Shown in pieces: positions 21,493-31,745 of a stretch of 36,314 nucleotides of DNA. How positions within the stretch are numbered: the first letter of the stretch is position 1; the number at the start of each line of letters is the position of its first letter. The DNA lies in the NCBI GenBank assembly GCA_009602735.1, contig WELA01012113.1:135637-171950 (forward strand). Reading direction: 5' to 3'. The position numbers were made by a program, and so were the translations under genes. This DNA is from Mesotaenium endlicherianum. Lineage: Eukaryota > Streptophyta > Zygnematophyceae > Zygnematales > Mesotaeniaceae. The notes below the pieces were generated by a model that worked only from the letters and a program-made list of their open reading frames with translations, searched no databases and had not been told where the DNA came from.

Positions 21493-24400
21493 TTAGTAGA
21501 CCTCAACGTGCCATTGGTGGTTCTTCTTCAGCTTGGCCGACACCTCATCCCAGGTGGTGCCCCTGGCCTCTGCTACTCTCTTAAGCATGTCCTGGATGCC
21601 GGGCATCATGCCCTTGAGACCGCAGAAGTAGATGTGCGCGCCCTTGTCCAGCAGGTCAAAAACCTCCTCGCTGTACTCCTCCATCTTGTCCTGAATGTAC
21701 ATCTTGCCGCCCTTGCTGTTCTGCTGCTCGCGGCTGAGAGCCAGATCGTACCTGCGCCAGCCAGCCAGAGAAGGGTCCAGTAATCAGCAGTAAACAAGGT
21801 CGGAAAAGCCTCATCCTGAGAACACGCACTGAGAGAAATAAGTGCAAACAGGATTCGAGTCTTCTGCGCTTGTGAACAGTGACCAGTCAGCCACTTGACC
21901 GAGTAAATAGAACCCATCACACTCGCTTCTTTCCAAGTTCAAGCTCGCAGAAACGATGGATTAAGTACCCTCTAAGAAGCCTCAGTGGACGATGCACAGT
22001 TCCACAACATCCCCTCACAGTTTTTAGAACCCCGGCCTTTCTACAAAGCTTCTAGACCCAGAACAGGTCAAAGACAGCCCCCACTGCTCCATGAGAATAG
22101 CAGCAACTAAATTTCTAAGACTTTTGTTAACTGCCTCATGCCAGTCCGGTCGCCGGGCCTTTGTAACAAGTTCTCGTCCAGGTCCTTGTTCACACCAGTA
22201 CATTATTAAGCAAATTGTCCTGTGCCCAGGAGCGAAAAGGGATGACCCGTATGGCATGGGTCTACCATGCACATGCGATGGGGAATACCTCAACCTTAGG
22301 TTTGTGGCTCAGAGACATGTTTCTAAGGGCAAAGAAGGCATGTGAGCCCAGCGCCTGGATCTACTGCAAGAGGAACTTTCTTCTACTATCACCATCAAAG
22401 CATGTATTATGGGTATCATGTGCCAGAAGCATCTGTGTCATGGGGGCCAGGGATAAAAAGCACGTGGTGGGCTGTAACGGATTGAAAGGACTTCTCATTC
22501 TCGAACCTGAAGTTGTCGGGGCGAGACTCCAGGTAGCTCTTGAACTCGTCGTCATAGAGGAGACTGTCCTGGTTGGCAACGCCGAGGAATAACCAAGCCA
22601 GGCCATTGAACTTGAAGTTCTCAACGTCCTCCATGAACATGCGACGGAGGTATGCACGGTAGGGTGCAATTCCGGTACCGGTGGCAACCATGATGTGGAC
22701 TGCGTTGGGATCCTTCTCAGGCAACAGCATCACCTTTCCAGATGGGCCTGGACACGCAAGTGACATGATGTCGACAGTCAAACAATGTCCAGGTCAAAGT
22801 TTTCAGGACTCACAGTTCTGCAAAGTCTTCACTACTGCCGTTTGCCAAACCACCTTTCTCCCAGCCAAAAGGTGGTGCATGGATCACAAGTAAAATGAGG
22901 CAATCAAAGCACCAAAGCTCATAAAGGATATAAAGCATGGCAGCAGCGTGTGCCAAAAACCCCCTTCCCATTTCTTTGAACATGAAGCCCTTTGAATACG
23001 AATGTGGATGATTTAGGCACAGCTAATACGCAAATTTACCAGAAATGTGGGCTACATACTGCAATCAGATCAATCATTGTCAGGCCCAGTGGAGAAGCAC
23101 TGTTTGAGGGCACCCAGGCCAAAAATTCTTGCTTTTGATATGCAGTTGTGTAAGTGATGTCAGTTGAGTGACTAGTTTCAGCTACTTCACGACATATAGA
23201 CTCATGTATAACCCATTTGACATGAGCATGTTTGCCAAGTTAGATTTCGTCCACAAGTGGAGAAAATTGTGTCCAGACGATGGGCAACAACCATACTCAT
23301 TTCCAGGGTGCAGTTTGCCAAAAAAAAGGTTCAACAAAGCAATTTCCCCGAGAGCTCATTTGGTTACAATGCCAATGTACGAGTTAAACTAAAAAAACCC
23401 AGCCGTATAAGAGAAACTGCGCTCAAGGAGGGGGCTAGTCGCTTACCAGTAATGCTCAACTTGTCGCCGGGCTTAGCATCACAAAGGAAGTTACTGCAGA
23501 TTCCCTTCTTTGCTGGGTCCTCTGCCTTCAATTCTGGGTCCCAGTAGACAGCCCGGCGGACGCACAGACTGGCAGTCTTGCCGTCAAACTCGTCACCATA
23601 CCGGGTGGACGCAATGGAGTACAGCCTAACAGTGTTGGGTGTTCCAGGCTTCTTCGGGTTGTCTCCCTGTAATGAAGGGACCAAAAAACAGCAGGCTTGT
23701 TCATACAGCTGAGTAGACGCAATCTCTCACAAACAGCGAAATCAAAGCAATCATACAAGTACTTGTACAAGGGCTACTGCAGTACCTACGTAAGAAACTG
23801 GACAAAAGAGAGAAAAGACAGGACCACACGGCAGAAATAAAAACTGCGACCTTCAGTTAAGTATTATTGGCGAAAGGGCTTGATGCTTACCGGGGGGATG
23901 ATGCCATAACTCTGCCCCTCCCAGTAGGGCACATTACCCTCGTGATCGATGACAATGTGGCAGGTCTCGCCAGTGGCATTAGGGCCCACGATACGCTCAA
24001 CTGATTTGACTGTGGCAATGTAAGGCTCCTTGTTCTTGTAGGTGTTCAAAGGTGGAGCAGGGGCACCCTCCAACTCAAGGGGAACCTTCACCTTCTCAAT
24101 TACTTTCTGGGCTGTAACGTTCAGACTACCCTTCCTGCTTGCCTTAACGACAAGGCTTGCCTTCAAGGCCTGACCACTGAAAAAGTTCCTGCCAGTATGC
24201 AGAGATACTCTCGCCGGCTGCAAAATTCATGAGGACAATAGAATCTATATTAGAATAGACACAAATTAATTCAAACCATTCCCAACCAACCACCAGAATC
24301 ACTTCGGCCTCCATGCCTCAAGTTGGACCATATCTGTACTTTGGATACCAATACCAAGCACCAGCTCCACTTTTACTCGGATATCGGATATACATGACAA

Positions 24401-24734
24401 AAGCTGGGAGGCTGCAGAACTACATGCGGTTGCGCACTGGTAAGAGGAGACCTTGACAAATGCACATATGATGTCACACCAACAAGGATGAGGGCAGCAT
24501 TGACATACCTTCACTGCGGATTGGCTACCAGAAGCTGATCTGCTCACTCCCAAGCTGCTCGAGGGAGCACAAAGGGCAGCCTGCGACAATGATCAAAGTC
24601 TCCATAAGTAATCAATCTGAACAATGTTCGGTTTAAAGAGATATACCCCGCTGGCAATTATGATATCAAAATGTAATTAAGAAGAATGCACGGACGCAAA
24701 AATCTCATACCTGGAAGGCGAGAGCTTGAGCCAT
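21493..24734 (-). CDS. petH: Ferredoxin-NADP+ reductase, plastid-targeted precursor
   Basis: Six exons, 24734-24711, 24580-24509, 24217-23891, 23666-23447, 22747-22507 and 21751-21493, join in frame to 380 aa. The enzyme passes electrons from reduced ferredoxin to NADP+ at the stromal side of photosystem I, using FAD. The first ~65 residues are Ser/Ala/Lys-rich and fit a transit peptide. FAD-domain motifs follow: RLYS at 155-158 and GICSNF at 196-201. The NADP domain has GTGIAP at 238-243 and FCGLKG at 337-342. The protein ends in the family's C-terminal Tyr (HVEVY). The exon 5/6 junction is set by restoring [14 protein letters not shown] (AG|gttcga to gcgcag|G). The start MAQALAFQ is inferred. 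The frame is open further upstream to 24902, so a longer N-terminus cannot be excluded from the sequence alone. The first two exons are tiny (24 and 72 nt), both within the transit peptide. Confidence 0.96.
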
Positions 24735-24917
24735 CTTGACAGCAATAAGGTTTCTGAACTCTTTGCAGTGGTAGCTATCTATTGTCTTCAGTCTAGCTTC
24801 AGTGGTCTTCAACGCCCCATGCACTGCTGTCGCGTTTGCAGTCTTGACGTTTTCCTCTGTGGGGCAGCAAGAAGTTTTTTTCTCAAACTTGAGGTTGGCC
24901 AACCGAAATCCAATGAG

Positions 24918-24971
24918 CCACTTTAGACCACTTTAGATAAAAGCCTGTCCGCTTGGATCCACTTGGATCAT
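24918..24971 (-). promoter_or_regulatory. Two adjacent tandem decamer duplications upstream of FNR
   Basis: CCACTTTAGA occurs twice back to back at 24918-24937. A second, different decamer pair (CTTGGATCCA, then CTTGGATCAT) follows at 24952-24971. Both lie about 185-240 bases upstream of the FNR start codon. A promoter role is inference from position. Confidence 0.5.
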
Positions 24972-25217
24972 TTTAAGTGGCCCCTGTACGCCACGGATGG
25001 GTGTTCATTGCAGCCCTAAAATGTCCGGAATGCCGTATATGCCGTTTTTTTGCCTGTCTAAATTTGCTGATGGGGATAGCGGTCACTGAATGTGAACGGA
25101 CCTTACGGTACTGGTGACATAGCACCGCCCCGGGTTTTAATCGGGTTTTGGACGCTGAAGGTTTGGTCATAGCAGGTCACCGTGCCTCACGCAGCATCTC
25201 TCCCCCGACCTCTGCTA

Positions 25218-25238
25218 AAATCACGTGACTCGTGATTT
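25218..25238. promoter_or_regulatory. Inverted repeat containing a CACGTG G-box upstream of FNR
   Basis: AAATCACG, a five-base spacer and CGTGATTT form a perfect 8-bp inverted repeat. The palindromic hexamer CACGTG (25222-25227) overlaps its left arm. The element is about 490 bases upstream of the FNR ATG. G-boxes bind bZIP/bHLH factors in plants and are common in light-regulated promoters, but function here is untested. Confidence 0.45.
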
Positions 25239-28058
25239 GACCTCCACCTTTACCGCTAAACATGCCGCTAAAATTGGAGAAACGCAACCTTCTAGACTTG
25301 CTTCATATCGTTTCTGTGACCCCCCAGTCCGTGACATCCTGTTCATTCTATGCATTTATCCCGTACATCTAGAAGGCAATATGGTGTCCATGTCCTGAAA
25401 GCTTATGTTTGATAATGCTTACACTTATGCACTAGGCAGAAATATGTTTTTGTAAGTAGAGAAAGCATAAGTGCGTCCTTTCTTAGTTTAAATACTATTA
25501 TTAACTAATTAAATATTATACTAATGCAATGGGCTATGGATCACCTAATTAATTGATGATACTACTGAATGTGCTACTGATATCTCTTGTGTGGTACATA
25601 CCTATCTACTTGGAGATGGGTATCTTACGATACTCTAATACTGATGCTTGTATAGTGTCGTCCTCGAAGGTTGCCTCCTCTTTTTGCGACCTTCGGTATT
25701 ATGAAAACTGTCGTTAATCTATTATCCGACACCCTGTGAGCTTGTTGCTTGTGTCAACAGTGCTTGAGTGATGTGCTAAGGGTGGGCTGGGTGGGATCGA
25801 AGTGCACAAAATGCTATTTTTTGCTTGCGCATTGAGGAATTCACGGTTGTGAGCAACTCATATACGCAGCTGTTGCGTTGGCTGTGCCTAAGCACTCATT
25901 GGTCGCTGGCACTTCGATGGATTGTGTAGTGATAAGCGTCACAATTTTATTATCATTTTGTTATCTGTCTCTTCTCTTAGCATTTAATTGTAATTTTAAA
26001 TGATTTGAATTATCTCCAAACGTCTGGAATTGTATGAAGATAGTAAGGTTTTTGACACTAAAAGTTACATAAGTCATATGTAAAATATATAAAGTTTGAT
26101 TGGATATTATCGATTTAAGGAAGAATAGAGTTCCCTTCTTTCAATCAGTAGTAAGGACAAATCGCCTACCCAATTTCAATGTTGAATTTTTCATATGCTC
26201 ATGAAAGTGTTCCTGTCATGAAGTGCGACCACCACTTGTTGCTAAAACACTACACATCATCAAAAGTACAATAGTTGCGATTAATACAAACCCTACTAAT
26301 ACTTGAGACTGTATGAAATAATGGATTCTACGATAATTTTCATTTCCAATATTTTAGGTGCACGTCTGGTATTATCTACTTTTATGTTTTTGGAAGCAAT
26401 ATAAGTCTCTCCTCGCATTCTTTTAGCACGATTCACCTATTGACGTCCTTCATTAAAGACTTTTTTATGACCTGAAATCTTATAATCTGCACAGTAATGC
26501 TAATGGTTGCTTTTCTTTAGACTTCTGCGTAATAGAACAACAACAAAAAGGGTGTAGTTCAAGTTTGACTAGGTAGCCAAGAAACTATGTATTATTTTGA
26601 GTTTAGGATCCCTACGCATCAGCACAACATGTGTTTTCAAGGCCAATTCTAAGAAAGGGATTGAAGCCATTTATTTTTGGAAACCACTTCAATTTTCTTA
26701 CATACATCAATCAATTGTCCTTCTCTCGCGCAATAGTTAGCATTTTGTGGTGCAATGAATATGTAGTTTTGTCGAAGGCAATCAAAGCATTGTAGTCACG
26801 CATTATTTGACATATGTTTTACTTTCGGTTGTTTGGGCAATGAGAGAACATTTTGGATAGCTTCTTCCTAGGATACGAGCAAGTTTGAAAGACAACGCGT
26901 AAAACTTGTATTGTCATGTAATATCCATCCAAATATATGACTATTTGACGAAGCCTATTCAAATGCATTTTTTATGTTAATGTCTGTCGACTTAAAATTT
27001 TGGATGCATACGGACCAAATTGGTGTTTATGCTAAGACTACGCAAATGTGTGTATGTGTTTTTTTGTACATCATAAACAAATGAAAATAAGTCTTGTACA
27101 AACACCAAAAATCTGAATTTTTGAAGTTATAAAACCAATGAGATTATTTCACTAAAAGCTCACCAAATCACATGAATTACTAGAATCTTGTGAATATTAT
27201 ATCCATGGGCAAAAAACTTTTTAAAGGAAAAAGGCGCAAGATTGTGACCTTTTTTCAATTGAGGCAAACGATCAATGTGTTGGCTAAATCTAGCCTTAGG
27301 AGCTGCGCAAAAAATCAATAAAACGCGCATCTTTGCAGTACAACTTCCAAATTTGGCGAAGAAAATCAATATTAGGCACATTGTTGCGATAGTTAGCACC
27401 CCATGACTATTCTTAGTTTTTGTTGCATTCTAGTGAAGATTATGTAGGGAAATGATCACAAGAGGCACTTTCTCCTGTGTTGGACTAAAGTTTTTGGAGT
27501 GCACGTCCTGTATTTACGCCCAGCATATTTGGGACACCTCTAAATGGCCTCAATGTCATACGTGCTACTGAACATGCAACCACTATACATGCACAGTGCA
27601 TGAACTTGCCTTGGTTGTACATATCGATGTCAACGTCTGAATTGATTGTAAAACAAACTTGCACAGCAAGCACTAGATTGATGTTTTCTCCAGTGCGAAG
27701 GGAATGAAGAAAACCGTGCAGCGGGCCATCCATGAACCCCGTTTTGGAGTCCTTGCTACAAAACAAGGTCCCGAAAGACTCAAAGGACACCCGCAATACA
27801 ACCACTGTAGTGATTTGAGTTATGATATATTAGTTTGCATATATTTTAATGTTTTCAAATATATTTGGAGTAGTATTGTGTGGATTCAAGTGTGAATAGG
27901 TACTCTAGTGACTTGGTTCATGTCCTTTGAACCTTCTAAGGCATTTTCGAAGTTAGAGGAAAAACCTAGAAGAACTCCACGTGGCAAAAGTCAAATGTGC
28001 CATTTTTAGGTCAAAAGGACATGTGTACATTATTCTAGAAAGAGGTGGCAAGTTTTGG

Positions 28059-28081
28059 GATGTGTTGGGTGCCAACACATC
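28059..28081. repeat. Perfect 10-bp inverted repeat with 3-base loop
   Basis: GATGTGTTGG, the loop GTG, and CCAACACATC form a perfect hairpin-capable palindrome in AT-rich DNA. A TATATAAA sequence lies about 40 bases further on at 28118-28125. The TGTTGG/CCAACA arms resemble the ends of Ty1/copia-type LTRs, but no LTR pair or coding remnant was found. Confidence 0.7.
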
Positions 28082-28975
28082 AACATACACCTTCCTAGAA
28101 ATTACTTATGTAGCAAGTATATAAACAAGAGCTAGAACATAGAAAGACATTCCAGAATCACTCTTGTACTTGCCAAAATCCAGAAATATATTAACTTTCA
28201 AGAAGCCATCTCTCTTTCAAGAAGCTACCACTTGTGTTCAAAGATCCTTGTCTTGAATAGATAAGTATTCTGTTTTACTAAGTACTTTATCTATCTGTTT
28301 CACTACAACCACGCAACTGCAGCTAAGACATTCGCTGAAATTATAGCAGCGGTGGTCGTGACCATCATATTAGGCAGTGGAACTATGTTCTGTTAACAAG
28401 TGTGACTCTTACAATCGTCTCAAGAACCAAGCGAAAAAGTCACACTGAGATCACCCAATGTATGTACAAATTGCACAAATATTGCTGCCTCGAGTGTTCA
28501 TAGGAATAACATAACAGAGCCCTTCAATTTGGGACTGCTAGTAGAGTGCCTAAAGGCTTGTCAACTTCACAAGACCAAGAAGACACTTATGAAGAACCTT
28601 ATGCCCCCTGCTTCACATCTTCTCTAATCCCACGGGACTGTTAAGAAGATGAGAAAGAGCGAGCGTACACCTAACAACTACCTGACACCGAAACGAAGTG
28701 CACATTCCACCTTCACTAGCGTGGGTGCTGGTGCAAACAGGATCTATCCTCTCTCTAGAGGCATCCCACAGGCGTTCCACACGCGGAGAGAAAATTTAAA
28801 AACCCTGCGCTCTCCTAGGGTCTCAAGGAAGGAACTTGTGGGCCACAGGCAATCCAACCTAAAAGCCTGTGCTCCATCAGAGATGCCACCAATCCAGAAA
28901 CCAGCCAAGGCTCAGCCGGAGACAGAGTTAACAACCTCTACCCCTTCCTTCTCCCCCGCATCTTAAAAGAGCCCT

Positions 28976-31745
28976 TCATGCAACAACATCACTGACAACG
29001 TCAATGACTTGCTTGTCAACAACATCTAACACTGCATTGGAGTCCTTTGCTTCTTCCTCGATCGTGCCCTTCACCTCCTCCTCCTCCTCTCCGGCCTTCT
29101 CCTCCGCCACTGCCTTCTTCTCCTCTGTAGGCACAGCTGCCTCCGCTCCTGCCGAGCCCCCCACAGCGCTGTCGTTTTCCACCTTAGCCTCTTCGTCTTC
29201 CTTGGCCACGCCCTCTTCTGCAGCTCCCTCTCCCTCCCCTGCCGCAGCACCAGTAGCAGAAGCATCAGCAGCAGCACCCTCAGATTCCGCCTCCTCCACG
29301 CCTTCCGCGGTACCTGGGGCCTCCTCTTCGGCAGGCTTGTCCTCATCGACGGCATTCCCGTCGGCCTCAGCCCCGCTGGGAGCAGCAGCTTCTGGGGCGG
29401 GCGGGCCGGCCACAGCAGCAGCAGCGGCCGCAGCGCGCTTCTCGCGGGCCTCCAGCTGCAGCTTTCGGAACTCCTCCTTCTGCACTTTCAGCTGCTCCAG
29501 GGCCGCCGGGATGTCGGTCAGCGCCGCGGGGGGGTCCACCTTGACCTTGGCGAGCGAGTTCAGCGAGTCGAGCGACAGCGAGAGCTTGTCGGGCCGCACC
29601 TTCTGGCCCTTGCCTTTGCCCTTCTTGCCGCTCCCGCTGAACCAGCTGTCAAGCTCCTCGTCCCCTCGGTTCTTCTTGCTGATCACCATGTCCCCGAACC
29701 CCTTGGGCGCGACAATCTCCGCCTTAGCGGGGCCGGCAGCCGCCTTGTCACCGCCGCCGGCGGCGGGACCTGCCAGCTTGCTGAGGTAGAGCGCCAGCTG
29801 ATCGCACACAATGAGCTCGTCCGTGTAGGGCTCCACGTAGTTCTCCTCTTCGCGCTCGCGCCGGCGCACCTCCCACTCCTCGCGCTTTTTCTGCCGCTCC
29901 TCGTATTGCCGCTTGCGGTCCTCTGCCTGCTGCGCGCGCACCTCGCGCTCGCGCGCCCAGTACTCATCCTCCTTGGCCTTGAACTCCACGCGCAGCACGC
30001 GGATCTGCTCCCTCACCTCCTTCACCGCGTCGTACTTGGCCTGCTTCTCCTCCACCAGCGCGGGGTAGTCGGCGCCCTGCTGCTGATCCTTCTCGCGGAT
30101 GGACCCAATGAGCGCGCGCAGCTCGCCCTCCTGCGCCTTGAGCGCGTTCAGCGTCTCGTCCTTCTCGCGCACGCGCTCCAGGGCGGCGCCGCGCGAGCTC
30201 TCGTCGGCCGAGATCTTGTCCATGCGGTCGTTGTAGTCCTTGACGAAGTCGCGCGACTTGGTCAGGTCGCGGATCTGCTGCATCAGTTTCTTCTCGTCCT
30301 GCAGCGAGTTCGTGGAGTGCGACATGCGGTACTCCAGCTTCTGAAGCTCCTCGTCAATCTGCTCCACCTGCAGAGCGTGCGGCCACAGTGATAACGAAAA
30401 GGTCACACACACGCACACACACGCACACAGGCAAAAACATACAGGAAAGAGGACCAAGAGTCAGAGGCATTGACCATGGCCCAGAGAGAGCACTCTGAAG
30501 TTGGTGCTCTGACCACAGCTATTCAGCCAACCAGCCAGCCGGCCAACCGGCCAGTCAGCCAACCAGCTTCCCTGTTGACAGGGCCATAAGCGTTCTCTTC
30601 TGATCATGCACACTGCAGAGCACCTTGGAACAACTGCACAGAGTTGGGATAGCACCCATAGATGAGCATCTAGGATGAGAGGGCCAGGCAAACACCCCGT
30701 GTGCGCACCTACTATTGGCCCACTCCCTTTTCTCGTCTGCACTACAACCCTATCGAGTGTAATCGTGACGTCGTTGCTGAAGCTAGAGCTGCAAGCAGCC
30801 AGCTGTCACATATTGACAGCAACACGGCTGTTGTCATCTCCCATCAAGACAACAGCATGACTTCTGCCAATAACAACCTTCAATTTTCAGCACGTGCTTG
30901 GTCAACGCATGCCAACGCATACATGACCTCATTCTATGCTAGTGTGGAGACATGATATTGCATCCGTATATACAATACAAGTGCAGACAGAACCGTCACA
31001 GTATATAGTAGGAAAATACTGCATTGTAGACACAAGCCCCCGACATGACATCCTCCTGTTTGTGGGAGACATATCCTGAAAGAAGAATAGAGTCGGAAAA
31101 AAAAATCAAGAGCTCTTGAGCTTAAACCACTGAGCAGGAAATGCCCGCAGAATATTGGCCTTGATCACAAAACATCACCCTGTGACATCCGTTGCATTAA
31201 TGCAGCAATGACAATCGTCAGTGCTTTTACACAAAGGAATGTATTGATGATGCACAAGAATGTAAGAACCCACACACGCCCTCCAACAGCACTTCTGTGA
31301 ATTAGCTCCTGAAGTGCAGTCTGACCTTTACAAAAGGTAGCTTATCCCGCAGCGATTTAGCCTCGTCTCGCATACGTCGTCTGGCTTCATCAGAGGCAGC
31401 AAGGTCGTCTTTGAGGGCTTTTTTCTGGTCTAATACGTCACGAAACTGGGTTAGAACATCAGAAAGTTTATTGCGAGCTTCCTGCACTTCCTGGTTGACA
31501 ACCTGTCTATTCTGCTGCTTGTTATCCAGCTGCTCCTTGAGCTGAGCGATCCGAGTATGGTGAGATTCGGCAAGTTTCTGGAGCTCAGCTATTTGTGCAT
31601 CGAGAGCGGCGCGGTCTGGCTTCTCCAATCTCTTTACCCTCTGTACCCTTAGTTTACTTGCGGAGTCCTGCTCTTGCTCCGCAGATGGCACAACTTCTCC
31701 CTCAGTCGAAGGTGTGCCTTCCTTTTCAACATTAGGAGCTGCCAT
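28976..31745 (-). CDS. BFR1 / proton-pump-interactor-like coiled-coil protein
   Basis: Two exons, 31745-31326 and 30367-28976, join in phase 0 (AAG|gtcaga to ctgcag|GTG) and give 603 aa. Residues about 40-140 and 141-330 are strongly heptad-like and charged. Family hallmarks are QRVKRLEKPDRAALDAQIAE in exon 1, VEQIDEELQKLEYRMSHSTN followed by SLQDEKKLMQQIRDL at the start of exon 2, EPYTDELIVCDQLALYLSKL at the end of the coiled coil, and a lysine/glycine patch (KKGKGKGQK) followed by VDPPAALTDIPAALEQLK. These match the arrangement in yeast Bfr1 and plant PPI1-type proteins. Bfr1 associates with polysomal mRNPs at the ER, and PPI1 binds the plasma-membrane H+-ATPase; the role here could be either. 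The last ~170 residues are acidic and Ala/Glu-rich, apparently disordered. The start is the ATG beginning MAAPNVEKEG. The single intron of 958 bp carries CA and CCAR-type repeats. Confidence 0.85.
30400..30430. repeat. CA/CACG microsatellite in intron
   Basis: CACACACACGCACACACACGCACACAGG-type tract just upstream (minus sense) of exon 2 of the BFR1-like gene. Confidence 0.85.
30524..30567. repeat. Four-base periodic CCAR repeat in intron
   Basis: An 11-unit run of imperfect 4-base units (AGCC, AACC, GGCC, AGTC variants) within the intron of the BFR1-like gene. It probably arose by slippage. Confidence 0.75.

Larger units (their letters stand above)
24735..28975. other. AT-rich intergenic region upstream of FNR and downstream of the BFR1-like gene
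   Basis: About 4.2 kb. The right end holds the 3' flank of the BFR1-like gene, and the left end is the FNR upstream region with short tandem decamers and a G-box inverted repeat. Between roughly 25.4 and 28.6 kb the DNA is strongly AT-rich, with only short scattered ORFs and no recognisable domain. A palindrome with a nearby TATA-like sequence at 28.06-28.13 kb is listed separately. Confidence 0.55.

Noticed and set aside
28059-28500. Complete LTR retrotransposon
   Set aside because: The TGTTGG-type arm and TATA-like box are suggestive, but there is no second LTR, clear primer-binding site, or gag/pol coding sequence in the window.
29004-29789. 261-codon Ser/Ala-rich ORF on the plus strand
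   Set aside because: It is the antisense of the acidic Ala/Glu-rich tail of the BFR1-like protein, whose minus frame shows family motifs.
29906-30391. 161-codon Leu/Val-rich ORF on the plus strand, possibly a membrane protein
   Set aside because: It is the antisense of the coiled-coil region: Glu/Lys-rich codons read backwards give Leu/Val-rich sequence.
30400-30567. CRISPR-like or satellite array
   Set aside because: The units are 2-4 bases long with no unique spacers. These are ordinary intronic microsatellites in a eukaryotic gene.
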